In this document: positions 1 to 7,508 of the stretch, in pieces
How positions within the stretch are numbered: the first letter of the stretch is position 1
Layout: every line of letters begins with the position of its first letter
Assembly (NCBI GenBank): GCA_002428205.1
Contig: DIUH01000218.1
Span: forward strand, 4,413-13,506
Length of the DNA: 9,094 bases
Source of the DNA: Planctomycetaceae bacterium UBA6163
GTDB lineage: Bacteria > Planctomycetota > Planctomycetia > Pirellulales > Pirellulaceae
Direction: 5' to 3'
Made by a program: the position numbers and the translations under genes
The notes under the pieces: model-generated
What the model was told of the DNA's origin: nothing
Seen by the model: the letters and a program-made list of their open reading frames with translations, nothing else
Databases searched by the model: none

Positions 1-1043
1 GCAATCGCGATCGCTCTTGCACCTGCCACTAATGTCGACTCGATTTCTTGATCGTAGGCAACGTCATCAGTGGGCGGATCTTTAAATCGCTCACTGACTA
101 AAACAGCAATCGGATCGCCGGTATCGCCGGTGTTAACGTTGTCACCAGGGTTCGTCACCAAGTCAATTCTTATATTGGTCGCACCCGAGTCGATAACATA
201 CTGCCGTAAACCTTCTGCAATAGGAACGCTGGCGCGGCCACTGTCGGCGATCGACTTGATACAGGTTTTTTCTTTGACACAAGCCGTCGCCAACTGTTCC
301 AGCAATCGAACCTGCCGGGCACGGCGATCAATCGTCGCCAGCGTCGATGTCGCGGCAAGTGTGCACCGGCGCGAAGCGACTCTTAGAATGATGACGCGAT
401 CATAACCGATCGCATTGGCAAGCTTTGCCGCAACGCCGGCCATCGTCTGTGTCAGCGATTCCCCTTGGAACGCCGAATCGACTAACGACATATGAAAGTC
501 GTTCGCCGCCAATCTTTGGTCGACCTGATGGCGTTGAAACCGCAAACTGGTTGGTGTCATCAAGTCTAAAGCGGCGGTCACGATTTCTTCGGATCGCTGT
601 TTCGTTGGCGAATCGAGTCGTTTATTGAACTTAGCAAACACGGCCAATCGGAGATCACGATCAATCGTCTGAACGCCGACCAGGAGTTCGCAATCATCCG
701 AACCAACGTCGCCGCTGCGCTGCGGATGAGTCCAGCGAATCATCGACTGGGCGATCGTTTGGTTGTCTGACGGCAAACGGACGTCGATCGCTTGGGGCAA
801 TCCTTCGCCTACGCTCGCAATCAACATGCTTTGACTAGCGGTGCAGAGTTGCAATTGACCGCTGCCGGCTCGCACGATCTTTAGCAATTCGCTCAAGAAA
901 TGATGAAAAACCTCCTTTTCTTGACCGATGCATCGGCTGCAGCGATCCAAGTCGACGATCCAACGATCGGCGTCTTCCCATTTTTTTTCTTCGACGGCGA
1001 AATCGCTTTCGCGGTGTTCGTTAGAGGCTGGCAAAGGCGACAT
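1..1043 (-). CDS. GAF-domain protein, N-terminal part (C-terminus beyond left edge); possible efflux adaptor/sensor
   Basis: The frame is open from the ATG at 1043 to the left edge, giving 347 codons with no stop. This ATG is the only usual start codon between an in-frame upstream TGA (near 1105) and the body of the protein, so the start is well supported, although no clear Shine-Dalgarno precedes it. There is no signal peptide or membrane segment in the visible part, so it is cytoplasmic so far. Residues about 40-170 (FHHFLSELLKIVRAGSGQLQ onward) and about 195-345 (LTQTMAGVAAKLANAIGYDR, then VIILRVA) have the helix-plus-strand pattern of GAF domains, joined by a charged segment near 165-185. 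GAF domains usually bind small ligands or mediate dimerisation. The gene is divergent from a TolC-family outer-membrane gene. I infer, without seeing it, that the missing C-terminus may hold a membrane span and HlyD-type adaptor domain; a signalling output domain is the alternative. GAF call moderate, adaptor call low. Confidence 0.68.
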   Translation of the reverse strand, partial: MSPLPASNEHRESDFAVEEKKWEDADRWIVDLDRCSRCIGQEKEVFHHFLSELLKIVRAGSGQLQLCTASQSMLIASVGEGLPQAIDVRLPSDNQTIAQSMIRWTHPQRSGDVGSDDCELLVGVQTIDRDLRLAVFAKFNKRLDSPTKQRSEEIVTAALDLMTPTSLRFQRHQVDQRLAANDFHMSLVDSAFQGESLTQTMAGVAAKLANAIGYDRVIILRVASRRCTLAATSTLATIDRRARQVRLLEQLATACVKEKTCIKSIADSGRASVPIAEGLRQYVIDSGATNIRIDLVTNPGDNVNTGDTGDPIAVLVSERFKDPPTDDVAYDQEIESTLVAGARAIAI

Positions 1044-1073
1044 GGACGGGAGGTGCGATCCGCAGTGGTCGGA

Positions 1074-1104
1074 ATTAAATGGATCGAAAGTCTTTACAAA
1101 TCAA
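1074..1104 (-). promoter_or_regulatory. Candidate sigma-70-type promoter for the GAF gene
   Basis: On the minus strand TTGATT (1104-1099) is followed after 19 bases by TTTAAT (1079-1074), which ends 30 bases before the ATG at 1043. Each hexamer departs modestly from consensus and the spacer is about two bases long. The rest of the 289-base divergent gap (1044-1332) is AT-richer than the genes but shows no other convincing signal, no RNA gene and no small gene that I can support. Confidence 0.27.
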
Positions 1105-1332
1105 AGGTTAAAGCGTTTCGTTGTGGCCGATTGCCCAGCCCTAGCGCCCTCCGAGCCATGGCTTGGACAATCTTTCCAGCCTACGAGTTCCCGAGGAAAT
1201 TGCGCCGAAAGTCATTAGGCTAAAGTGACAGGCGGGGGAAGGAAGCAAATTGACTAATCCGGTTACACCGATTCCGTCGAAACATGATCTGAATGCGCTT
1301 TGGAACGATTATTCCGGCGCTGGAAAGAAAAA

Positions 1333-3237
1333 ATGGCAGGATCGCCGGTGCATTATTATTGCGATCGAAACGCCTTCGGACGAGTCGCCCCGCGCTTGAT
1401 ACTCGGTGCGTCGTTCGGCTATTGGACGTCGGTTGTCTTGGCGACTGCGTCCATTGCGGTTCTATCCTTGATCGCAACCGGTTGTCGGTCGCACGGAAAC
1501 TTGCAAGAAACGATCGGTAACCGAACCGATCACGTCGACCGGATCATGCGAATCGTCGACTCTGGTGCACCTCCCGAAGCCAGCCCGACCGTTTCTGCCG
1601 CCCCGATGACGCTGCGAAACGCAGCAGACTTCGAGAACTTTGAATACTGGGACCTGTCGCTCGCCGAAACGATCGAAGTCGCGCTTTCCAACGCGGAAGT
1701 TTTGCGAGACCTGGGAGCAACCGTGCTGCGAGCCCCACGAATGCTGGCCACCGACCAGATGCAAGGTTTGGCCGAGACCGATCCGCAATTCGGCATGGAA
1801 GCGGCCTTATCGGCGTTCGATGCACAGTTCACCGCGCTGGGTAAGTTTCAAAACAACGACCGCAAGTTTAACAACCGTTTCTTCGGCGGCGGTGCCAATG
1901 CGTTCCAACAAGATACGCATGATTACTTGGCCCAGATAACCAAACGCTCGGCGACCGGTGCCGAGTTCGCGGTCCGCAGCGTCGTCGATTACGACGCGAA
2001 CAATGCGACAGGAAACCTTTTCCCCAGTGCGTGGCAATCGCAAATCCATCTCGAAGCTCGCCAGCCTTTAATGCAAGGCGGCGGTGCGACGTTCAATCGG
2101 ATCGCTGGCCCAGGCGGTCGGCCAGGTGTTTATAACGGCGTTCTGATCGCAAAAGTCAACACCGATATCACCGGGGCGCAATTTCGCCAAGGCGCACGCG
2201 ATTATGTCAGCAACGTGATCAACGCTTATTGGGATCTTTACTTCGCCTATCGTGATCTGAATGCCAAACGCGATGCACTGGAACGAAGCCGAGTGACGTG
2301 GCGAAGTTATGAGGCCCAGAAATCATCCAATCGGATGTCTGCTGCGGCCGAAGCGCTCGCCCGCGAACAGTATCATCGTTTCGAATCGGAGTTTCAGGAT
2401 GCGTTGACCGGCAAATTGATCCAACGCACCCAAGTCAACAACTCCAGTTCAGGTGGCAGTTTTGCCGGCCTTGGTGGTGTTCAAGCCGCCGAACGTCGGC
2501 TGCGTCTGCTGGTCGGGTTGCCGATCAACGACTCAAGACTTCTTCGCCCCAACGATGACCCCAGCGTCGCTCCTTTAGTCTTTGATTGGGACGCGATCGC
2601 CATTCAGGCGGTAAAAATGCGGGATGAATTGCAACAACAACGTTTAGTCGTCAAACGCAAAGAGTTGGAGTTGTTGGCGGCGAGGAATTTCTTGATGCCA
2701 CAATTGGACTTGGTCAGCATCTATCGGATTCGCGGGCTCGACCAACAACTGGCCGGATCAAACTCGGCGATGCGTGAACTTGGCACGCTGGACTTTCAAG
2801 AATACGAAGCGGGCATTGAACTGGTGTTGCCCATCGGCTTCCGACAAGGGCACGCCGCCGTTCGAAACGCTCAAATCCAGATCGCTCGCGAGAAGGCGAT
2901 TCTGGTGGAACAGGAACGGCAAATCCTGCATGACTTAGCAGCTGTCGTAGCCGAATGCGATCGCGCGAGAACTCAAGTCGAAACCAACTTGAATCGCTAC
3001 CTAGCCGCCCGCGACGCGTTGGACGCCCTAGAAGCGAATCGAGAAGCGGGCTTGCCCGTCAATCTTGAACAACTGCTCGACGCCCAGCGACGTGTCAGCG
3101 AATCGGAAAGCCGATACTACCTTTCGCTGACCGAATATGCACTGGCGACCAAAAACGTTCAATATGAAAAAGGAACGTTATTGCAGCACGTTTATCTTGC
3201 TACCGTCGATGATGAGACGCCAGGCAACGGGATATAA
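1333..3237 (+). CDS. TolC-family outer-membrane efflux lipoprotein
   Basis: This is the outer-membrane channel of a tripartite export system, 634 residues from the ATG at 1333. That start is preferred over an in-frame TTG at 1300 because GGAAAG lies just upstream at 1321-1326. The N-terminus is long, then a hydrophobic run leads to a lipobox ending LSLIATGC, with Cys51 as the predicted lipidated residue; Arg at +2 fits outer-membrane sorting. The two TolC repeats are visible. In the first, strand-like segments at about 162-172, 210-218 and 235-245 (ending ARQPLMQGGG) are followed by long helices at about 285-395, which include VINAYWDLYFAYRDLNAKRD. In the second, strands at about 454-467 (LMPQLDLVSIYRI) and 490-502 (EYEAGIELVLPIG) precede a coiled-coil pair at about 510-620. 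It is longer than E. coli TolC because of the N-terminal extension and loop insertions. It is divergent from the GAF gene, whose product may belong to the same exporter. The substrate cannot be read. Confidence 0.9.
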   Translation: MAGSPVHYYCDRNAFGRVAPRLILGASFGYWTSVVLATASIAVLSLIATGCRSHGNLQETIGNRTDHVDRIMRIVDSGAPPEASPTVSAAPMTLRNAADFENFEYWDLSLAETIEVALSNAEVLRDLGATVLRAPRMLATDQMQGLAETDPQFGMEAALSAFDAQFTALGKFQNNDRKFNNRFFGGGANAFQQDTHDYLAQITKRSATGAEFAVRSVVDYDANNATGNLFPSAWQSQIHLEARQPLMQGGGATFNRIAGPGGRPGVYNGVLIAKVNTDITGAQFRQGARDYVSNVINAYWDLYFAYRDLNAKRDALERSRVTWRSYEAQKSSNRMSAAAEALAREQYHRFESEFQDALTGKLIQRTQVNNSSSGGSFAGLGGVQAAERRLRLLVGLPINDSRLLRPNDDPSVAPLVFDWDAIAIQAVKMRDELQQQRLVVKRKELELLAARNFLMPQLDLVSIYRIRGLDQQLAGSNSAMRELGTLDFQEYEAGIELVLPIGFRQGHAAVRNAQIQIAREKAILVEQERQILHDLAAVVAECDRARTQVETNLNRYLAARDALDALEANREAGLPVNLEQLLDAQRRVSESESRYYLSLTEYALATKNVQYEKGTLLQHVYLATVDDETPGNGI

Positions 3238-3274
3238 CCAACCGCTCCCGCAAAGCCGCTTTTTATGCATTGCT

Positions 3275-3350
3275 CCCCTGCCAGCTCGTCTGGCAGGAAG
3301 CCGAGGTTAGCTTGCGAACCTTATTCACCCACGAGACGAGCTCGTGGGGG
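3275..3350. repeat. REPIN/BIME-like intergenic element: two inverted related hairpins around a central dyad
   Basis: Hairpin A is CCTGCCAG (3277-3284), loop CTCGT, CTGGCAGG (3290-3297). Hairpin B is CCCACGAG (3328-3335), loop ACGAG, CTCGTGGG (3341-3348). Both have perfect 8-bp stems and 5-base loops. Read on the minus strand, B has the same loop and flanking core as A (AGCTCGTCT) while its outer stem differs but still pairs. A third imperfect dyad, AGGTTAGCTTGCGAACCT (3304-3321), lies between them, and its centre coincides exactly with the centre of the A-to-B span, with seven-base gaps from 3305-3320 to each hairpin. Two inverted hairpins of this kind match the REPIN/BIME architecture of dispersed bacterial repeats. 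It sits between convergent genes and could also slow transcription from both sides, but neither hairpin has a following T-tract on its approach strand. Confidence 0.7.
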
Positions 3351-3423
3351 GCGAAAAAGATGTGGACGATAAATATCGCAGCGCCCGGTGAGGTGGAATG
3401 ACCCAACAGTTGTTTTTCGCTGA

Positions 3424-4791
3424 CTACTTGCAATAAGCAAGAGTCGCCAGAAAGTAAGGAATCCCTTCGTACTCGTACATCAGTTCGGCGAATACCGCGA
3501 CGTGATTCCCGTTTTCGATCTTCTGATTACCGATCCACGCTTGATCGACTTGGTTCATCGGTTGTGATTCCCAGCGGCACTCGCGGAAATCAAGTGTCTC
3601 AGACGTTGCCACCCACAGCTTTGCCGCTGTCGGCACCCGGTCAACTGCGACACTGACGCCGATCGAATCTTCCTTCATTTCGGGCGTCCATTTCAAAGCG
3701 GGCAATTGCTTATCCGTGGCGACGTGACGAAAGAAAACACCCAACGTTGCCAACGCTTCTTCGCGGCGACCTTCGAGTCCATGTCCGGCATTCGCACCAC
3801 GGAAGATAAACTTATCACCCGACAACTCGTCCCAATAAAGGTTCATCGCGTCGGTTGTCCAATAACGGTCGCTGGCGCCCACAATCAACAGCTTTGGCAT
3901 CGTCACACGTTGACGATAATTAAATGGGTCCATCATTTCCCATAACTTCGATTCCAACTCTGTACGCGGTTTGCCATCTTCGCGAACCAAACCTTTGCTG
4001 GTGTAATCGATAATCTGCTCGCTTGGCTTACCCCACGACGAATACTGATGCGGAATCTGTTTGTTGAAGTTCAACATGTCGATCACCATCGGCGCGGTCG
4101 CCTTGATGCGAGGATCAGTCGCGGCGGTTAACCAACTGGTCCACCCACGCTTGGACGCTCCCGAAACGACGAAACCGTTCGGCTTGGCCCACTGCTGCGA
4201 TTCAGACAACTCTTCAAGAGCGTCCATCGCTTTGACAGCGCTTTTAACCATCGGAAACAACAGCGGCCACGATGCATCGCCCGATTCTAAATACTTCAAC
4301 CAGGTTTCGGTGATCAGATCGTCTTCGACCCGACCGTCCATCAGTGGTTGATTGGGGACTTGGTGCAGAACCGCAACGCGGGCCCCGCACAAGTTGGCCA
4401 TCGCCATCCCCATTTCGATATCTTTATCGCCGGGCATCCGGCCGATTGCTCCGCCGGTAACGAACAACAACATTTGTTTTTCATGAGTAACCTTAGGTGG
4501 TTCATAGACCATCAAGGCATGTTGCCACAGGATATCCTGCCAACGCTGGCTGGTCAGGTTGACGTGCATTACCTTGCCGCCGGCGATCGCTCGTTCGCCC
4601 ATCAATTTCCAGCCAAACTCTGGTTCTGGCTTCAACAAAAACTTGTCGATTTCCAATACCCCACCGCGTGTTGGTAACGCCGCTGCCGTGGCGGCGGTAA
4701 TCACCTCTTCGCCATGAACCGCTCGCGGGGCTACCGCGCTGGTGGTCAAAAAGCAAACAGTCAAAAATATGCGGACTAGTCGATAGGACAC
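3424..4791 (-). CDS. PhoPQ-activated pathogenicity-related (PqaA-type) secreted alpha/beta hydrolase
   Basis: This is a full-length member of the PqaA family (PhoPQ-activated pathogenicity-related proteins), 455 residues from the GTG at 4791. From there the protein begins SYRLVRIF, then a hydrophobic stretch and a plausible signal-peptidase site after AVHG (residue 27), so it should be exported. A TTG at 4839 in the same frame would add 16 residues and give a less typical signal peptide. The core looks like an alpha/beta hydrolase. The nucleophile elbow is GASKRGW with Ser213. The acid is probably Asp308 (in GASDRYWTTD) or Asp314, and the base His337 (in NAGHGLEG). About 80 residues after the hydrolase core suggest a small beta domain (AAKLWVATSETLDF). 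The family name comes from Salmonella regulation; nothing here shows PhoP control and the substrate is unknown. It is convergent with the TolC gene and divergent from the DUF3500 gene. Confidence 0.9.
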   Translation of the reverse strand: MSYRLVRIFLTVCFLTTSAVAPRAVHGEEVITAATAAALPTRGGVLEIDKFLLKPEPEFGWKLMGERAIAGGKVMHVNLTSQRWQDILWQHALMVYEPPKVTHEKQMLLFVTGGAIGRMPGDKDIEMGMAMANLCGARVAVLHQVPNQPLMDGRVEDDLITETWLKYLESGDASWPLLFPMVKSAVKAMDALEELSESQQWAKPNGFVVSGASKRGWTSWLTAATDPRIKATAPMVIDMLNFNKQIPHQYSSWGKPSEQIIDYTSKGLVREDGKPRTELESKLWEMMDPFNYRQRVTMPKLLIVGASDRYWTTDAMNLYWDELSGDKFIFRGANAGHGLEGRREEALATLGVFFRHVATDKQLPALKWTPEMKEDSIGVSVAVDRVPTAAKLWVATSETLDFRECRWESQPMNQVDQAWIGNQKIENGNHVAVFAELMYEYEGIPYFLATLAYCK

Positions 4792-4867
4792 GTGTTCACC
4801 GTTACGAGTTGGTTTGAGAAGGCGGCTGGGGCCGAGCAATTCGCCGAAAAATGCATGACCGGCTGGG

Positions 4868-4897
4868 AATATAGTCTAACCCGCCGCGAGTATTGAA
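4868..4897 (-). promoter_or_regulatory. Candidate promoter for the PqaA-type gene
   Basis: On the minus strand TTCAAT (4897-4892) and TATATT (4873-4868) are separated by 18 bases. The second hexamer matches the -10 consensus at five of six positions; the first is a poor -35. The site lies 76 bases before the preferred GTG start. For the divergent DUF3500 gene I found no convincing promoter in the 4792-5063 gap: a plus-strand TTGAAC/GATAAC pair (4893-4918) has only a 14-base spacer. Confidence 0.25.
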
Positions 4898-5063
4898 CCA
4901 TGGGCAGTTTGCGATAACCTGTCCCATTTTGCAACGAACGCCCAGACCGCGTAAGATAATGGACCTTGTCGCGCGGCAATCGCTTTTCCGACTACGCCCA
5001 CACGCCGCGTTTGCGGACCTTACCCGCCTGTTACTTCCTCCCACCGAACCGATCGCATTTCCC

Positions 5064-6104
5064 ATGAAAATCTCCCGTCTGTCAACAACAACTGTTCTGG
5101 CCACGACTGGCCTCATCGCTTTCGCACTCGGCCTGCGAACCGGTGATCCACCCGCCACACAGATGCAGACTTACGCGTCGGCGTGGGTCGAAACGCTGGA
5201 CGAAGCACAAAAGAAGAAAGCGTTATTGGCATTTGAAGATCCGGAAAGAATTAACTGGAACTTCATCCCGTTGCCGACCCGAAAAGGTTTGCCGCTGATG
5301 GAAATGAGCTTGCCACAGCAAACCGCGGCGCTGCGGACACTCAAGGCGGCACTTAGCGAAGCAGGCTATGACAAGTCCAGCAAGATCATGTTGTTGGAAG
5401 GCGTGCTGCGTCAGTTCGAAGGGCCCGATAGTCACGAACGACGCAACCCTGAAAAGTATTATGTAACGATTTACGGCACACCTTCGGCCAAAGATCAGTG
5501 GGGCTTCAGCTTCGAAGGCCACCACCTATCGCTGAACTTTGTCTGTCGCGACGGCAAGGTCGTTGCCAGCACGCCTCAGTTCATGGCGACCAATCCGGCA
5601 ATCATCATGAGCGATGTGAAGGGGCCGCTGGGCAAAGGGACACAGGTCTTAAGGCAAGAAGAAGAGATCGCGTTTGAACTGATCAACAAGTTGTCGCCGG
5701 ATTTGAAGAAGAAAGCGATCATCGATGAAAAGGCGCCCGCAGAGATCCGCTTTGTCGGCAAGCCGCAGATGGAACTTTCCGAGCCAGAGGGCTTGGTGAT
5801 GTCGGACATGGACGAAGCGGCTCAGAAACGCTTGATGCAGTTGATCGAAGTTTACGCGAACGTGGTGCCCGAAAAATTGGCGACCGAAAGGCTGGAAGAG
5901 ATTCGTGGCGCGGGCCCGGGTTCGATCCATTTCGCTTGGGCCGGAGCGACCGAGCGAAACATTGGCCACTATTATCGTATTCACGGTAAATCGTTTGTAA
6001 TCGAATTGGTCAATACGCAACCCGATGCCGAAGGGACGCCAGCGAACCATATCCATGCGGTTTGGCGCGACACCAAAGGCGACTTCGGATTGCCGATCAA
6101 ATAG
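5064..6104 (+). CDS. DUF3500 family exported protein
   Basis: This is a 346-residue protein of the DUF3500 family, whose biochemical role is not established. I start it at ATG 5064 because this gives a classical signal sequence (MKISRLSTTTVLATTGLIAF, then ALGL). The same frame is open upstream to a TTG at 4893, but those 57 extra residues are proline- and arginine-rich and would bury the signal sequence. Family landmarks in order: a helical N-terminal segment rich in Lys/Glu (residues 35-60), WGFSFEGHHLSLNF with His153-His154 (147-159), a variable middle with several charged helices, GHYYRIHGKSFVIEL with His302 and His307 (301-315), and NHIHAVWRD with His329 and His331 near the C-terminus (328-336). 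The clustered His residues are the best candidates for a metal or active site; that is inference. It is transcribed away from the PqaA-type hydrolase and followed 58 bases later by the transporter genes. Confidence 0.88.
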   Translation: MKISRLSTTTVLATTGLIAFALGLRTGDPPATQMQTYASAWVETLDEAQKKKALLAFEDPERINWNFIPLPTRKGLPLMEMSLPQQTAALRTLKAALSEAGYDKSSKIMLLEGVLRQFEGPDSHERRNPEKYYVTIYGTPSAKDQWGFSFEGHHLSLNFVCRDGKVVASTPQFMATNPAIIMSDVKGPLGKGTQVLRQEEEIAFELINKLSPDLKKKAIIDEKAPAEIRFVGKPQMELSEPEGLVMSDMDEAAQKRLMQLIEVYANVVPEKLATERLEEIRGAGPGSIHFAWAGATERNIGHYYRIHGKSFVIELVNTQPDAEGTPANHIHAVWRDTKGDFGLPIK

Positions 6105-6105
6105 T

Positions 6106-6134
6106 TTGGATGAATCTTAATCGATTCTTATAAG
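6106..6134 (+). promoter_or_regulatory. Candidate promoter for the MCE-like/MlaFE operon
   Basis: TTGGAT (6106-6111) and TATAAG (6129-6134) are spaced by 17 bases, with the -10 matching consensus at five of six positions. They fall directly after the DUF3500 stop codon (6102-6104), so transcription would begin near 6141, about 20 bases before the ATG at 6163. The -10 lies inside a perfect 10-base palindrome, TCTTATAAGA (6126-6135), and just upstream is a small inverted repeat, GAATC (6112-6116) and GATTC (6123-6127). Either could be an operator, but this is unproved. The promoter suggests the transporter genes can be expressed separately from the DUF3500 gene. Confidence 0.37.
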
Positions 6135-6162
6135 ACGTTTCCGGGACGAAGAGCCTTCACGG

Positions 6163-7503
6163 ATGGTTGATCACAAACATCGCACCTCGCACCGCATCAT
6201 CGGCGGTATTGTTTGGTTTGTGATCACCATCGTGGTTTTGGTTGTCGCGGTAACCTTGGCGACCGGTCGCTCGTCGACGGTCGCAAATAATCGACTGCTG
6301 AATTATTGGCTTGCCAGAGATGTCAAAATCCAACGTCAGGCCGTCAAAAATCTTGTCATGCCCGGCGATCCGATCTTCCATCGCCAGGGCGAATCCCAGT
6401 GGGAACAAATCGGTTTTGTCGAATCGGTTTCGTTGCCCATCCGTGATTCCAACGACCGGCCGACCGGTGTCGTTGGGGCCAGCCCGTTGGTCGATGTCAC
6501 GATTCGTTGGCATTCATCTGATATCGATCCGACACGCGTTCGCCTTGTCGGCCATCGCAATCTCGGCTCGATGAACGAAACGATTCAAGTTCTGTTCCCG
6601 CCCGAAAAACGCGAGGTCATTCGCCAACAAGTGACCGAAGCGATGCGCCAGCACGGTGAAATACTGGCCGAACAGTTTCTGCCGTTGATCCAACAGAGCG
6701 TACGGCAATCGATCCCGGTTGTCGAATCCGAATTGATGCTGGCGATCGATCGCCACCAAGGCGAACTGAATCAGTTGAGTTCGCGTTGGAAGGATGAATG
6801 GATCAACAACCGTTTGGTTCCGCTGGCTAAGGGCCAAGTGTTGCCGATCGCTCAAGAGCACGCCGAACCGCTGGTGCGAGAGATCGGACGCGAGTTGTGG
6901 AACCGCGCTTCTTTGTGGAGTTTTACGTGGCGAGCGGTTTATGACAAAACACCACTGCCGCGCAAAGATTTGATGCGCGAAGAATGGGAACGGTTCGTGC
7001 GCGACGAAGCGATCCCGGTGATCGAATCTCATTCCGAAGAGATTGCCACGGCGATCCAACGGACGCTGGCCGATGTCGCCCGAAACCCAAAAATTCGTGG
7101 CGAACTCGGATCGGCTGTCAGTTCCTTGGTTGATGACCCGCAATCACGTCGATTGATCGGCGTTTTGCTGCGAGAGACGCTGATCGATAATCCCAAGGTG
7201 CGTCAAGTTTGGATCGACGTTTGGACCAGCAACGAGGCACAGGCCGCGTTTGATCGTGCGGGCGACCTCGTGGAACCGCTCGTTCGCAAACTGGGTGATG
7301 AAATCATCGGTTCACCCGAACGTGGAATCGATCCGGGGTTTGCAAGGGTGCTGCGCCACCAGATCCTTGGCAAAGATCGGCGTTGGATCATCGCCGAAGA
7401 AGTTTTCCAAGACGACTTATATGATTCCCGACGGATTGAGGTAGGATTCGGAGATGCAAACTACCCGCTGTTGCCGATGGCGGAATCACAAGCATTGGAA
7501 TAG
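6163..7503 (+). CDS. Single-span membrane protein, probable divergent MCE/MlaD-like transporter component
   Basis: A 446-residue protein from ATG 6163; the Shine-Dalgarno is weak. After a short basic N-terminus there is one strong membrane span (about 12-34), placing the rest outside the cytoplasmic membrane. Residues about 63-150 look beta-rich and follow the order seen in MCE domains: a GDPIFHR segment (68-74), IGFVESVSLPI (83-93), VDVTIRW (110-116), then VRLVGHRNLGSMNETIQVLF (126-145). This resembles the GxPV...vGxVxxI, VxVTI and GLLGxxYL pattern of MlaD. No database family was checked, so the assignment is inference. Residues about 150-380 are mainly amphipathic helix with repeated motifs: PVVES (185-189) and PVIES (285-289); EPLVREIGREL (235-245) and EPLVRKLGDEI (371-381). 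E. coli MlaD is much shorter, so the helical part is an added domain. The next gene, a fused MlaF-MlaE, starts five bases after the stop, which strongly supports a joint role in envelope lipid transport. Membrane topology is firm, MCE identity moderate. Confidence 0.75.
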   Translation: MVDHKHRTSHRIIGGIVWFVITIVVLVVAVTLATGRSSTVANNRLLNYWLARDVKIQRQAVKNLVMPGDPIFHRQGESQWEQIGFVESVSLPIRDSNDRPTGVVGASPLVDVTIRWHSSDIDPTRVRLVGHRNLGSMNETIQVLFPPEKREVIRQQVTEAMRQHGEILAEQFLPLIQQSVRQSIPVVESELMLAIDRHQGELNQLSSRWKDEWINNRLVPLAKGQVLPIAQEHAEPLVREIGRELWNRASLWSFTWRAVYDKTPLPRKDLMREEWERFVRDEAIPVIESHSEEIATAIQRTLADVARNPKIRGELGSAVSSLVDDPQSRRLIGVLLRETLIDNPKVRQVWIDVWTSNEAQAAFDRAGDLVEPLVRKLGDEIIGSPERGIDPGFARVLRHQILGKDRRWIIAEEVFQDDLYDSRRIEVGFGDANYPLLPMAESQALE

Positions 7504-7508
7504 TCGAA

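Noticed and set aside
900..1223. Plus-strand open frames of about 100 codons
   Set aside because: They overlap the start of the GAF gene on the opposite strand and the divergent promoter gap, and the proteins show no coherent domain or signal peptide.
1250..1288. TTGACT at 1250-1255 as a -35 box for the TolC gene
   Set aside because: No acceptable -10 hexamer occurs 15-19 bases downstream; the nearest AT-rich hexamer is too far away.
3238..3423. Hairpins at 3277-3348 as ordinary intrinsic terminators
   Set aside because: No T-tract follows either hairpin in the direction from which transcription would arrive; the symmetry fits a repeat element better, though attenuation of transcription is still possible.
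4893..5063. N-terminal extension of the DUF3500 frame from a TTG
   Set aside because: The extra 57 residues are Pro/Arg-rich and would place the obvious signal sequence in the interior; ATG 5064 is better.
6514..7143. A 209-codon open frame on the minus strand
   Set aside because: It lies entirely opposite the membrane protein gene, has a composition typical of antisense shadow frames (many His, Arg, Gln, Phe) and shows no recognisable domain.
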